In this document: piece by piece, positions 1 to 8,466 of the stretch
How the letters are laid out: every line of letters begins with the position of its first letter
Position numbering within the stretch: position 1 is the first letter of the stretch
From: an uncultured Prevotellaceae bacterium
Lineage (GTDB): Bacteria > Bacteroidota > Bacteroidia > Bacteroidales > Bacteroidaceae
Assembly (NCBI GenBank): GCA_902776195.1
Contig: CACYPF010000005.1
Coordinates: 42,933-106,932, forward strand
Direction of reading: 5' to 3'
Length of the DNA stretch: 64,000 nucleotides
Program-made: the position numbers and the translations under genes
Notes under the pieces: model-generated
Database searches by the model: none
Seen by the model: the letters and a program-made list of their open reading frames with translations, nothing else
What the model was told of the DNA's origin: nothing

Positions 1-129
1 ATACATTGTTGAGGCTGTTTGTCACTTGCTTGTCCCGATTGATAAGAGTTAAGCAAGGGCGCAAGGTGTATGGTTTGTTGGAGTGTTTGACATAAAAGTC
101 AAGTTGAAAGCAAAAGAATTGATACTATT

Positions 130-154
130 TCCCCCTTGAATGGGGGATTTTCTT
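130..154 (+). terminator. Probable intrinsic terminator of a gene left of the window
   Basis: Five C residues and five G residues form a stem (131-135 with 142-146) around a TTGAAT loop, with flanking A/T pairs, followed by TTTTCTTTT. The T tract is on the plus-strand side, so it would end a plus-strand transcript entering from the left. One reading frame (3-95) stays open up to position 95 and could be the 3' end of that gene, but it is too short to identify. Confidence 0.5.
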
Positions 155-182
155 TTCCGGCTCTGCTTTTTCAATCTATTGG

Positions 183-365
183 TTAATTGGCTGAGGCTGT
201 CCGTTTTTGGGCATAATACTCTTTAAGAGACTTTGAAATTTTCTCTTTTGTCTCGTCGCTCACCGGATGGTTTTTCATGGCCCTGCTAATGTGCCATTTG
301 TGGGTGGCTGTCTTGCTCCGATGCAGGAGCCTCATTGATATTCTGCGTTTGGTATCACTATTCAT
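183..365 (-). CDS. Small basic protein with a NUMOD3-like helix
   Basis: A 60-aa, very basic protein. The stretch from about residue 31 to 53 (NHPVSDETKEKISKSLKEYY) has the spacing of a NUMOD3-type nuclease-associated DNA-binding helix, normally found beside GIY-YIG or HNH homing endonuclease domains. No nuclease domain is present, so it may be a fragment of a larger mobile-element protein or a stand-alone DNA-binding peptide. No consensus promoter is visible upstream on the minus strand. The motif reading is inference from pattern; the ORF itself is short and could be chance. Confidence 0.4.
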   Translation of the reverse strand: MNSDTKRRISMRLLHRSKTATHKWHISRAMKNHPVSDETKEKISKSLKEYYAQKRTASAN

Positions 366-480
366 TATTGAAGTGGTTATATCTATAAATATTGCCGTTA
401 GAGGATAGTAAGTCCATATTTTGCAGAAAATTTTTGCCGGAAAAAATCCGGAGCAATCCGTTCTATAGTATTTAGGTTAG

Positions 481-590
481 GAGGCTCACGTACTCAATCT
501 GAGTGCGGGAATACCTTGGTAAACAGATAGTTACTTTCGACATTGCAACAAAATTGCTACTGAAACCCTTACCAATAACTAAGGTATGGT
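481..590. other. Folded intergenic segment, function unknown
   Basis: This gene-free stretch contains nested complementary segments: ACTCA/TGAGT (492-496 with 500-504), ATACCTT/AAGGTAT (511-517 with 581-587), GGTAA/TTACC (518-522 with 569-573) and GCAA/TTGC (545-548 with 553-556). Together they could form a branched RNA or DNA fold of about 110 nt. I recognise no known RNA family. It sits between the NUMOD-like ORF and a strong promoter. Confidence 0.3.
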
Positions 591-615
591 GTAAATGTTA
601 TTAAATACTAAAGAA

Positions 616-647
616 TTTGGCAGGAATCTAATAAATCCCTATATTTG
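616..647 (+). promoter_or_regulatory. Consensus Bacteroidota promoter with no gene after it
   Basis: TTTG (616-619), a 20-bp spacer and TATATTTG (640-647) match the sigma-ABfr consensus exactly. Transcription would start near 652. There is no ATG on the plus strand between 652 and 860, so the product would be non-coding unless it reads on toward phoH. A small stem (ACGTT/AACGT, 756-769) followed by CCTTTTT could end it. Confidence 0.55.
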
Positions 648-826
648 CAAAAGAACAGGGTAAAATATCAATTCCATTTGGAAAGAAACAAGCATCTGAT
701 TTTCAATAAATTAAATCTCATTACGGGAATTTGCGAGATTCAGCAGCCGAAGATAACGTTCGTAAACGTCCTTTTTACCACAAAATATTGACCCGCTGTC
801 CCTTTCAGGCTACTTCGAGTCAGTTG

Positions 827-857
827 CAAAGATAGGAATAATTTCTTAAAACACAAA
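827..857 (-). promoter_or_regulatory. Consensus promoter facing the one at 616-647
   Basis: On the minus strand TTTG (857-854), 19 bp, then TATCTTTG (834-827). It would drive transcription leftwards across the same ~165 bp that the 616-647 promoter transcribes rightwards. The only minus-strand ORF met is a 17-codon one near 720. Confidence 0.55.
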
Positions 858-989
858 ATAAATTAAAAAGAAAACATGCTTCGAGTGAAGATTTTGGTAG
901 GGATAGGAACACATTGTACGCTTACGGTTACGACAATAGATGATTTTGGTTTCTTGACGAGCCGAGTAATTTGTATTTTTAGATTAATA

Positions 990-1023
990 TTTGAGAGGAT
1001 AACCGAAATATTCACTATCTTTG
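990..1023 (+). promoter_or_regulatory. Possible upstream promoter of phoH
   Basis: TTTG at 990-993 and TATCTTTG at 1016-1023, with a 22-bp spacer that is slightly long. It would give a longer phoH leader in addition to the proximal promoter at 1067-1096. Confidence 0.35.
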
Positions 1024-1066
1024 CACCTGAAAAATAATGAATGAGCAAGTTTTTTGTTGGTTTCCT

Positions 1067-1096
1067 TTTGCATTTCACTTGTTTTTTGTAACTTTG
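1067..1096 (+). promoter_or_regulatory. Proximal phoH promoter
   Basis: TTTG at 1067-1070, 18 bp, TAACTTTG at 1089-1096. Expected transcription start is about 1102, roughly 20 nt before the phoH start codon. Confidence 0.55.
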
Positions 1097-1122
1097 CAAT
1101 CTCATAAGAAAATAACGTTATT

Positions 1123-2100
1123 TTGATAGAGAAGCATATTGTATTAGAGGATATAGACCCTGTTGTCTTTTACGGCACAGGGAATGCCCATTTGCAGATG
1201 ATGAAGGCATTGTATCCGAAACTGAGGATTGTGGCACGCGACAATGTCATCCGTATACTGGGTGATGAGGAGCAGATGGCCGCCTTTGAGGAGAGTGCCG
1301 AGAAGATGCGACAGCACGTACTGAGATTCAACGCACTGAAGGAAGAGGATATCCTGGACATCGTCAAGGGGCACCGTACGAAGGACGAGGTGCCGGAGGG
1401 AGTTGTCTGCTACTCCATGTCGGGACGAGCTATCAAGGCACGTTCGGAGAACCAGCAAAAGCTCATCGATGCCTATGAGCAGAACGACATGGTGTTTGCC
1501 GTAGGACCGGCTGGAACAGGTAAGACCTACCTTAGCATCGCACTCGCCGTGAAGGCACTGAAAGAGAAGACGGCGAAGAAGATCATCCTCTCCCGCCCTG
1601 CCGTGGAGGCAGGTGAGAAACTGGGATTCCTGCCTGGTGACATGAAGGATAAGATTGACCCATACCTCCAACCGTTATATGATGCCTTGGAGGACATGCT
1701 GCCACAGGTGAAGCTGCAGGACATGATGGAGAAACATGTCATCCAGATAGCCCCACTCGCTTTTATGCGAGGCAGGACACTGAGCGATGCCGTCGTCATT
1801 CTCGACGAGGCACAGAACACCACCCCGCAGCAGATCCGTATGTTCCTGACCCGCATGGGATGGAACACGAAGATGATCATCACGGGTGACATGACACAGA
1901 TAGACCTTCCGAAGTCACAACTCTCTGGACTAGTGGAGGCACTACGCATCCTGAAAGACGTGGAGGGTATCGGGGTCGTGGAACTGGGACGCAAAGATAT
2001 CGTTCGCCATAAGCTGGTGACACGTATCGTCAATGCCTACGAACGATTTGACAAAGAAAACAAAATCAAGATAAACAATGAAAGCATTAACAAAGACTGA
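1123..2100 (+). CDS. phoH: PhoH family ATPase
   Basis: A 325-aa cytoplasmic P-loop ATPase of the PhoH family, commonly implicated in RNA metabolism beside YbeZ/YbeY-type partners, though its substrate is unsettled. Walker A is GPAGTGKT (128-135) and Walker [10 protein letters not shown] (224-232); the N-terminal ~100 residues match the PhoH extension with its KH-like character. The start is a TTG at 1123, giving [10 protein letters not shown], the usual N-terminus in this order; no in-frame ATG lies near the promoter. Its last 23 bases overlap purC in another frame, so the two are translationally linked. Confidence 0.93.
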   Translation: MIEKHIVLEDIDPVVFYGTGNAHLQMMKALYPKLRIVARDNVIRILGDEEQMAAFEESAEKMRQHVLRFNALKEEDILDIVKGHRTKDEVPEGVVCYSMSGRAIKARSENQQKLIDAYEQNDMVFAVGPAGTGKTYLSIALAVKALKEKTAKKIILSRPAVEAGEKLGFLPGDMKDKIDPYLQPLYDALEDMLPQVKLQDMMEKHVIQIAPLAFMRGRTLSDAVVILDEAQNTTPQQIRMFLTRMGWNTKMIITGDMTQIDLPKSQLSGLVEALRILKDVEGIGVVELGRKDIVRHKLVTRIVNAYERFDKENKIKINNESINKD

Positions 2101-3028
2101 CTTCAATTTCGAAGGACAAAAGAGTGTTTACCACGGAAAAGTCCGTGACGTGTATAACATCAACGACGACCTGATGGTGATGGTTGCCACTGACCGTATC
2201 TCGGCTTTCGATGTCATCCTTCCGAAAGGTATTCCTTTCAAGGGACAGGTACTCAACCAGATTGCCGCTAAGTTCCTGGATGCCACCAGTGACATCTGTC
2301 CGAACTGGAAGCTGGCTACTCCCGACCCCATGGTCACCGTAGGTCTGAAGTGTGAGGGCTTCCGTGTGGAGATGATTATCCGCAGCATCCTGACAGGCAG
2401 TGCATGGCGTGAGTATAAGAACGGATGCCGTGAACTGTGTGGCGTGAAACTACCCGAGGGTATGAAGGAGAACGAGCGTTTCCCCGAGCCTATCATCACT
2501 CCTACCACCAAAGCCGACGAGGGTCATGACCTGAACATCTCGAAAGAAGAGATCATCGCACAGGGTATCGTCAGTGCTGAGGACTATGCCGTGATGGAGG
2601 ACTATACCCGCAAGCTCTTTGCCCGTGGTCAGGAGATTGCTAAGAAGCAGGGTCTTATCCTGGTAGATACGAAATATGAGTTCGGCAAGCGTGATGGCAA
2701 GGTATACCTCATCGACGAGATACACACTCCCGACTCCAGCCGTTACTTCTATGCTGACGGCTATGAGGAGAAACTCGCCAAGGGTGAGCCACAGAAACAG
2801 CTCTCCAAGGAGTTCGTACGCCAGTGGCTTATCGAGCACAACTTCATGAACGAGCCCGGACAGGTGATGCCGGAGATTACCGACGAATATGCAGAGAGCG
2901 TGAGTGACCGTTATATCGAGCTCTACGAGCATATCATCGGTGAGAAGTTCGAGAAGGCTGGCGATAATGATGATATCGCTGCCCGTATCGAGAAGAATGT
3001 CAGTGAGTATCTGAAATCAAGGAAATAG
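2078..3028 (+). CDS. purC: SAICAR synthetase
   Basis: A 316-aa phosphoribosylaminoimidazole-succinocarboxamide synthase, which ligates aspartate to CAIR with ATP in de novo purine synthesis. GKVRDVY (20-26) and DRISAFD (39-45) are the ATP/substrate-binding signatures, and TKADEGHD follows mid-protein. The length is that of the longer bacterial/yeast-like type rather than the ~240-aa E. coli type. The ATG lies inside the end of phoH. It is followed by a short spacer made of 9-bp repeats before menG. The purM-like gene at 6406 belongs to the same pathway. Confidence 0.96.
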   Translation: MKALTKTDFNFEGQKSVYHGKVRDVYNINDDLMVMVATDRISAFDVILPKGIPFKGQVLNQIAAKFLDATSDICPNWKLATPDPMVTVGLKCEGFRVEMIIRSILTGSAWREYKNGCRELCGVKLPEGMKENERFPEPIITPTTKADEGHDLNISKEEIIAQGIVSAEDYAVMEDYTRKLFARGQEIAKKQGLILVDTKYEFGKRDGKVYLIDEIHTPDSSRYFYADGYEEKLAKGEPQKQLSKEFVRQWLIEHNFMNEPGQVMPEITDEYAESVSDRYIELYEHIIGEKFEKAGDNDDIAARIEKNVSEYLKSRK

Positions 3029-3032
3029 TAGG

Positions 3033-3068
3033 TATAGTACCTATAGTAACTATAGTGCCTATAGTATG
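3033..3068. repeat. 9-bp tandem repeat spacer running into the menG start codon
   Basis: Four consecutive 9-bp units TATAGTNNN (3033-3041, 3042-3050, 3051-3059, 3060-3068) fill the purC-menG gap. The menG ATG (3066-3068) is the variable part of the fourth unit. The same arrangement with other units occurs at three other operon junctions in this window. Confidence 0.85.
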
Positions 3069-3800
3069 AATTATAAACAAGAGACGATAAACCCCTACCA
3101 TGAGGGTGAGAAGACGACGCAGGTGGAGCAGATGTTTGACAACATCGCCCCCACCTACGACACCCTTAACCATCGTCTCTCATGGGACATTGACAAGGGA
3201 TGGCGCAAGAAAGCGATACGCCAGTTAGCACCCTATCAGCCCCAGGCGATTCTCGACATCGCCACAGGTACCGGAGATTTCGCCATCCTCTCCGCAGAAA
3301 TGCTGAAGCCAACACGTCTGGTGGGGGCAGACATCAGCGAGGGGATGATGGAGATTGGCAGGAAGAAGGTGACAGAGAAAGGATTGCAGGATATCATCTC
3401 CTTCGAGAAGGAAGACTGTCTGCACCTCTCCTATGCCGACAACACCTACGACGCTGTGACAGCGGCTTTCGGTATACGCAACTTCTCTAACCTTGACCAA
3501 GGACTGAAGGAGATGTGCCGCGTTTTGAAGACGGGGGGACATCTGAGCATCGTGGAACTGACGACACCCGTGAGTTTCCCGATGAAGCAGCTCTTCCATA
3601 TCTACTCCCATACGGTACTGCCTGTCTATGGGCGACTCATCTCCAAAGACACCTCTGCCTACTCCTATCTCACCAAGACCATCGAGGCATTCCCGCAAGG
3701 AGAGCAGATGGTGGAGATTCTGAGAAAGGCAGGGTTCAGGGAGGCAACTTTCAAACGACTGACTTTTGGTATCTGCACGATGTATTTTGCAACTAAATAA
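3066..3800 (+). CDS. menG: Demethylmenaquinone methyltransferase
   Basis: A 244-aa SAM-dependent methyltransferase of the UbiE/MenG family that makes menaquinone from demethylmenaquinone. [10 protein letters not shown] (31-40) is the family signature and DIATGTGDF (64-72) is SAM motif I; the GIRN motif is present further on. As Bacteroidales use menaquinone, and menA is at 15.4 kb, the MenG role is preferred over ubiquinone synthesis. The start codon lies in a tandem-repeat spacer after purC; aroE follows after 25 bp. Confidence 0.95.
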   Translation: MNYKQETINPYHEGEKTTQVEQMFDNIAPTYDTLNHRLSWDIDKGWRKKAIRQLAPYQPQAILDIATGTGDFAILSAEMLKPTRLVGADISEGMMEIGRKKVTEKGLQDIISFEKEDCLHLSYADNTYDAVTAAFGIRNFSNLDQGLKEMCRVLKTGGHLSIVELTTPVSFPMKQLFHIYSHTVLPVYGRLISKDTSAYSYLTKTIEAFPQGEQMVEILRKAGFREATFKRLTFGICTMYFATK

Positions 3801-3825
3801 TCAATAAAGGAAAGGAAAAGAAATT

Positions 3826-4572
3826 ATGAACAAGTACGGACTCATCGGTTACCCGCTAGGACACTCGTTCTCTATCAGTTACTTCAACCAGAAGTTTCAG
3901 GATGAAGGCATCGACGCTGTGTACGAGAACTACGAGATTCCCAACATCGACGCACTCCCCGAGGTGCTTGGATCTAACCCTGAACTTAAAGGGCTCAACG
4001 TGACCATCCCCTATAAGGAGAAGGTCATTCCCTTCCTCGACAACATCTCACCAGAGGCTCGTGCCATCGGTGCGGTAAATGTAATACGTGTGACCCATCG
4101 CGGCAGTAAAATCGAACTGAAAGGCTATAACTCTGACGTGATCGGATTCACCAAGAGTATTGAGCCTATGTTGGATAAGAAATGGCATCAGAAAGCATTG
4201 ATACTCGGAACAGGAGGTGCCTCAAAGGCCATTGACTACGGACTGCGCAACCTCGGACTGGAGACGGTCTTCGTCAGCCGTTATGAGCGTCCGGGCACTA
4301 TTCAATACAAGAATATTACGCCTGAGGTGGTGAAAGAGTATAATGTGATTGTGAACTGCACCCCCGTGGGGATGTATCCAAAGACAGAGGTGTGTCCCGA
4401 ACTACCTTATGATGCCATGGACAGTCACACCATTCTCTATGACCTTATCTATAATCCTGACGAGACGCTCTTCATGAAACGAGGTGCCGAATACGGTGCC
4501 AACGTGAAAAACGGACTGGAGATGCTGCTCCTGCAGGCTTTCTCCTCATGGGAGTTCTGGCACGAGAAATAA
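3826..4572 (+). CDS. aroE: Shikimate dehydrogenase
   Basis: A 248-aa NADP-dependent shikimate 5-dehydrogenase (3-dehydroshikimate to shikimate). The SxS shikimate-binding motif is S14-F-S16, the catalytic lysine is in NVTIPYKEK (K64), and LGTGGASKA is the nucleotide loop. The length is a little under the E. coli enzyme (272). It lies in the plus-strand run after menG, with 9 bp to the next gene. Confidence 0.95.
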   Translation: MNKYGLIGYPLGHSFSISYFNQKFQDEGIDAVYENYEIPNIDALPEVLGSNPELKGLNVTIPYKEKVIPFLDNISPEARAIGAVNVIRVTHRGSKIELKGYNSDVIGFTKSIEPMLDKKWHQKALILGTGGASKAIDYGLRNLGLETVFVSRYERPGTIQYKNITPEVVKEYNVIVNCTPVGMYPKTEVCPELPYDAMDSHTILYDLIYNPDETLFMKRGAEYGANVKNGLEMLLLQAFSSWEFWHEK

Positions 4573-4581
4573 ACGATTGAT

Positions 4582-5757
4582 ATGACTACGACTTTTATCT
4601 ATTTCCTCGGTTTCATTGCCCTGTTGATAGGAGGCGGTTTCACCATCACTCGACGGTGGGACTATACCCCTTATACGGCTCTGATGCAGAAGACAATGGA
4701 TATCAAAGACCTCGTAGCACAATACAACAATGCCATCACTGACCTGGAATGGCAGTATAAACAAGACAGCATAGGCTCCAAGCGTAAATACTCTAAGCTG
4801 TATCAGAACCTGGCTCGTGAGTATATGCATAAGCGCCACCAGTTGACAGCGACATGGGAGAAGATGAATCCCGCCTGGTGCAAGGCACGCAGGACTTGGG
4901 GATGGATATTCCTGATTGGTCTTGGAGCAGCTTTCCTCTTTTGCTCATACTCCCTCCCTACCAAAGACAGCCCCTCCTCTTCCGTCGTGAATACAACAGA
5001 GGAAAGATATTGGAATGCGGAGACTATTCCCATGCCACACCTACAGGATGCCAGCCAATACGTTTCCAACCCAGACCAGATATTATCACAACCGACAGTG
5101 GACCAGATGAACCAGACATTCCTGCGTCTCGACAAGGAACTGGGTATTGAATCGGCAGTCATCATCGTCAACCATATTGAGAATGACGACCCCTTCCGTT
5201 TTGCCCAAGACGTAGGTAACAAATATGGTGTGGGAAAGAATGACCGGGGACTGATGGTGGTGGTCGGCTACCTTGACCATAGCATCAATATCTCACCGGG
5301 AAGAAGTCTTGAGGGGGATTTGACAGATGTGGAATGCCGTCGTCTCCAACAAGAATATGTGATTCCTGCCATGCGTGCTGAGATGCCCGACAGCGGCATG
5401 CTCTATCTTACTGATGCCATCTATGCCACCATGCAGAAAAAGGAGTTGCCACAGATGTCATCCCTGACCAGTGAGAGTGAGGAATTAGACAATGAGATAG
5501 CTGCCACTATTGGTATGTATATGCTCTTCTTCATCGCATGGTGTCTGTTCTTCTTACGCCTCAACAACAAGTATCAATGGCTCACCCTTGTCGGAATGTC
5601 ACACATACGCTCTAACCCATTCTATGAGGCCCCATCTGGAGGAGGTGGCGGATTCTATGGTGGAGGCGGTGGCTTCTCCGGAGGGGGCGGAGGTTTCAGT
5701 GGCGGTTCCTTCGGAGGAGGCTCCTTCGGTGGCGGCGGTGCCACGTCAAGATGGTAA
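4582..5757 (+). CDS. Membrane protein with TPM domain and glycine-rich tail
   Basis: A 391-aa protein. An N-terminal hydrophobic segment (about 4-20) and a second one (about 108-124) precede a TPM domain (about 150-270; VIIVNHIENDDP, GLMVVVGYLDHSINISPGR), then a third membrane segment (about 309-324) and a C-terminus of GGGGGF/SGGSFGGGS repeats ending in RW. This is the YgcG/TPM_phosphatase architecture. Such proteins are regularly encoded next to LemA, as here (40 bp downstream), and are thought to act together at the envelope; the biochemical role is unsettled. Confidence 0.85.
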   Translation: MTTTFIYFLGFIALLIGGGFTITRRWDYTPYTALMQKTMDIKDLVAQYNNAITDLEWQYKQDSIGSKRKYSKLYQNLAREYMHKRHQLTATWEKMNPAWCKARRTWGWIFLIGLGAAFLFCSYSLPTKDSPSSSVVNTTEERYWNAETIPMPHLQDASQYVSNPDQILSQPTVDQMNQTFLRLDKELGIESAVIIVNHIENDDPFRFAQDVGNKYGVGKNDRGLMVVVGYLDHSINISPGRSLEGDLTDVECRRLQQEYVIPAMRAEMPDSGMLYLTDAIYATMQKKELPQMSSLTSESEELDNEIAATIGMYMLFFIAWCLFFLRLNNKYQWLTLVGMSHIRSNPFYEAPSGGGGGFYGGGGGFSGGGGGFSGGSFGGGSFGGGGATSRW

Positions 5758-5797
5758 TATCAGTCGAAATAACAAAATAACGTAATAAATTAGAATT

Positions 5798-6385
5798 ATG
5801 AAAATCAGCAAATCACTAATCGCCATTATCGCAGTCGTCGTCATCATCGGCGCATGGGCTGCCAGTGCTTACAACTCAATGGTTGGTGTGCAGGAACAGG
5901 CAACAACGGCATTAGCCAATGTACAGTCAACCTATCAGCGTCGTGCCGACCTGATCCCTAACCTCGTGGAGACCGTCAAGGGCTATGCCGCTCATGAGAA
6001 GCAGACCCTGGAGGATGTTGTGGCTGCCCGCACAAAGGCAACATCCATCAACCTCGATGCTTCTACGCTGACACCTGAGAAACTGAAGGAGTTCCAGCAG
6101 GCACAGGGTGAACTGGGCAGTGCCCTCGGTCGCTTGATTGCCATTCAGGAGAACTATCCTGACCTGAAAGCCAATGAGAACTTCCGTGACTTACAGGTAC
6201 AACTGGAGGGGACAGAGAACCGTATCAACGAGGCACGCAATAAGTACAACCAGGCTGTCCAGACCTATAATGTGGAGATTCGTTCTTTCCCCAAGAACAT
6301 CTTTGCCGGTATCTTCGGCTTTGCCAAGATGGATAAGTTTGAGGCAGAGGCTGGAGCGGAGAAAGCACCACAGGTTAAGTTTTAA
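5798..6385 (+). CDS. lemA: LemA family protein
   Basis: A 195-aa protein with one N-terminal membrane helix (about 5-25) and a helical-bundle LemA domain; the QRRADLIPNLVETVKGYAAH stretch is the family's most conserved block. The N-terminus is expected in the membrane with the bundle outside. It follows the TPM-domain protein, its usual partner. Function is unknown beyond envelope association. Confidence 0.93.
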   Translation: MKISKSLIAIIAVVVIIGAWAASAYNSMVGVQEQATTALANVQSTYQRRADLIPNLVETVKGYAAHEKQTLEDVVAARTKATSINLDASTLTPEKLKEFQQAQGELGSALGRLIAIQENYPDLKANENFRDLQVQLEGTENRINEARNKYNQAVQTYNVEIRSFPKNIFAGIFGFAKMDKFEAEAGAEKAPQVKF

Positions 6386-6405
6386 CTGATAATTGAGGAT
6401 TATAA

Positions 6406-7572
6406 ATGACTGATAACAGATATATGATGCGCGGTGTGAGCGCCGCCAAGGAAGACGTACATAACGCCATCAAGAACATTGACAAGGGAATCTTCCCACA
6501 GGCTTTCTGTAAGATTATACCGGACATCTTGGGTGGCGACCCTGAGTATTGTAATATCATGCATGCTGACGGGGCTGGTACAAAGTCGAGTCTTGCCTAT
6601 ATGTATTGGAAGGAGACGGGTGATCTCTCCGTATGGAAGGGTATCGCACAGGATGCTATCGTAATGAATACCGACGACCTGCTCTGTGTGGGTGCCGTTG
6701 ATAATATCCTTGTCAGCAGTACCATCGGACGTAATAAGATGCTGGTGCCCGGTGAGGTCATCTCTGCCATTATCAACGGTACGGATGAGTTGCTTGCCGA
6801 ACTGCGTGAGATGGGGATTGGCATTTATCCTACTGGTGGTGAGACGGCAGACGTGGGCGACCTTGTCCGCACCATCATCGTCGACTCTACCGTCACCTGC
6901 CGTATGAAACGCAGTGATGTTATCGACAATGCCAATATCCGTCCGGGGGATGTCATCGTAGGACTCTCCAGCACAGGACAGGCAACCTACGAGAAACGCT
7001 ATAACGGCGGTATGGGCAGCAATGGTCTGACCTCCGCACGTCATGATGTTTTCGCCAAGTATCTTGCCGAGAAATATCCCGAGAGCTTTGACCATGCCGT
7101 ACCCGATGAGTTGGTATATAGTGGTAAGTATCAATTGACAGATGCCGTAGAGGGTTCTCCTGTGGATGCCGGTCAGTTAGTGCTCTCCCCCACCCGCACC
7201 TATGCTCCTGTCATCAAAAAACTGTTGGACGAACTACGCCCAGAGATTCATGGTATGGTACACTGCACCGGTGGTGCCCAGACGAAAGTTCTGCACTTCG
7301 TCAACGACAACTGCCGTGTCATCAAGGACAACATGTTCCCCGTACCTCCCCTCTTCCATGCCATCCATGAGTGCTCCGGTACTGACTGGAAGGAGATGTA
7401 CCAGGTATTCAACATGGGACACCGCATGGAAATCTATGTACGTCCGGAAATCGCTGACAAGGTCATTGCCCTGTCCAAGTCATTCAATATCGACGCACAG
7501 GTCATCGGACATATTGAGGAAGGTAAGAAGAGCCTGACTATACAAAGTGAGTTTGGCACCTTCGATTACTAA
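6406..7572 (+). CDS. purM: AIR synthetase (phosphoribosylformylglycinamidine cyclo-ligase) homologue
   Basis: A 388-aa PurM-superfamily protein, longer than the ~345-aa E. coli enzyme but the usual size in Bacteroidales. The N-terminus carries the nucleotide-binding pattern (MHADGAGTKSSLAYMYW), then GGETADVGDLV and the C-terminal half ending in a TGGAQTK motif. PurM converts FGAM to AIR with ATP. I assign the enzyme from family resemblance; an AIR-synthase-related paralogue cannot be excluded. It is the last gene of the run; a strong terminator follows at once. Confidence 0.82.
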   Translation: MTDNRYMMRGVSAAKEDVHNAIKNIDKGIFPQAFCKIIPDILGGDPEYCNIMHADGAGTKSSLAYMYWKETGDLSVWKGIAQDAIVMNTDDLLCVGAVDNILVSSTIGRNKMLVPGEVISAIINGTDELLAELREMGIGIYPTGGETADVGDLVRTIIVDSTVTCRMKRSDVIDNANIRPGDVIVGLSSTGQATYEKRYNGGMGSNGLTSARHDVFAKYLAEKYPESFDHAVPDELVYSGKYQLTDAVEGSPVDAGQLVLSPTRTYAPVIKKLLDELRPEIHGMVHCTGGAQTKVLHFVNDNCRVIKDNMFPVPPLFHAIHECSGTDWKEMYQVFNMGHRMEIYVRPEIADKVIALSKSFNIDAQVIGHIEEGKKSLTIQSEFGTFDY

Positions 7573-7589
7573 TCAATAGTTTCTCGTAA

Positions 7590-7628
7590 ACAAAAGGGTG
7601 GTTTCTCGCAAGGAAACCGCCCTTTTGT
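7590..7628. terminator. Bidirectional terminator between purM and the bamD operon
   Basis: Arms at 7590-7605 and 7613-7628 pair over 16 bp with one G-U, around the loop TCGCAAG. The arm ends supply AAAA on one side and TTTT on the other, so it can stop the plus-strand run and the minus-strand operon that converges on it. Confidence 0.9.
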
Positions 7629-7658
7629 CGTATGGATACTGATTGTCTATTCTTATAC

Positions 7659-8111
7659 TTATCTAATCCTGTCTGCAGCACGTACCAGTCGCTCGTCAGC
7701 CTGTATCCCCTTGCGAGCCATAAAAAGAAGAATAGCCACTACAGCAGGGAACGAGGAAGCCATCTCTAAATGGAAGTTGGCGGCATCAGGTGCCAACTGC
7801 TTGCTGACCACAATCATCGAGATATACCATAACACCATGATAAAGATGTTGACCATACATAGGCGAGCCTGCAAAGGGCGACGCTTATAAAGGAATATGG
7901 TACATACGCTCAACGTAGCAGATAGAATCATCAGAATGAACAACGGACAAGGAATAAAAGTAGTAGCATTATTCTGTCCTATTGCCCATAGGCTAAAAAT
8001 ACGCCATGTGGTCATTCCCTCATAAGATACAGCAGCTAACTGCATGCACAATGAGAGGATACCAAAAACGGCAGCAAGAAACAGGAATATCGTTTGTTTA
8101 CGCTGTATCAT
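7659..8111 (-). CDS. DUF4293 family membrane protein
   Basis: A 150-aa integral membrane protein with four hydrophobic stretches, starting MIQRKQTIFLFLAAV. The start at 8111 is chosen because it begins the conserved hydrophobic helix and leaves 4 bp after the omega gene; a longer ORF would overlap that gene. It matches the DUF4293 family that sits downstream of the omega subunit gene in many Bacteroidota. No function is known. Confidence 0.85.
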   Translation of the reverse strand: MIQRKQTIFLFLAAVFGILSLCMQLAAVSYEGMTTWRIFSLWAIGQNNATTFIPCPLFILMILSATLSVCTIFLYKRRPLQARLCMVNIFIMVLWYISMIVVSKQLAPDAANFHLEMASSFPAVVAILLFMARKGIQADERLVRAADRIR

Positions 8112-8115
8112 AAGA

Positions 8116-8463
8116 TTACAAACGCTCCTCCTGGACCATAGCCTGATCACGGGCAGGATCACGCCAATATACCTTATCCTCTATGAACTCCTGAGTTGCC
8201 AACAGTGTGGGTTTGGGGAGTTTCTCATAATAACGTGAGATCTCTATCTGTTCACGGTTCTCGAACACTTCCTCCAGAGAATCGTTATAAGAGGCGAACT
8301 CAGCCAGTTTCTTACTCAGATCTTCTTTTATCTGAACACTAATCTGATTAGCACGCTTCGAAATAATTGCTACACTCTCATAAATGTTGCCAGTCTCATC
8401 ACAGAGATCCATGATGTTACGGGTCACTGTGTTGACGGGCGCTTTTGACTTTTTGTAATCCAT
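8116..8463 (-). CDS. rpoZ: RNA polymerase omega subunit
   Basis: A 115-aa Bacteroidota-type omega/Rpb6 subunit. The core NIYESVAIISKRANQI and the C-terminal EIEISRYYEKLPKPT-like region (here REQIEISRYYEKLPKPT) are typical. Omega helps assemble and stabilise the beta' subunit. It is co-transcribed with bamD upstream (3 bp gap) and the DUF4293 gene downstream. Confidence 0.9.
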   Translation of the reverse strand: MDYKKSKAPVNTVTRNIMDLCDETGNIYESVAIISKRANQISVQIKEDLSKKLAEFASYNDSLEEVFENREQIEISRYYEKLPKPTLLATQEFIEDKVYWRDPARDQAMVQEERL

Positions 8464-8466
8464 ATA

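Noticed and set aside
3-95. Open frame at the left edge
   Set aside because: Too short to identify and two frames stay open; mentioned only with the terminator at 130.
863-1105. 80-aa minus-strand ORF before phoH
   Set aside because: It runs across the phoH promoters, has no promoter and no recognisable composition; a 53-codon plus-strand ORF also crosses the same DNA.
1037-1126. 29-codon ORF between the two phoH promoters
   Set aside because: Covers the proximal promoter and has no supporting feature.
6400-7134. 244-aa minus-strand ORF opposite the purM-like gene
   Set aside because: Shadow of a clearly conserved gene; no promoter.
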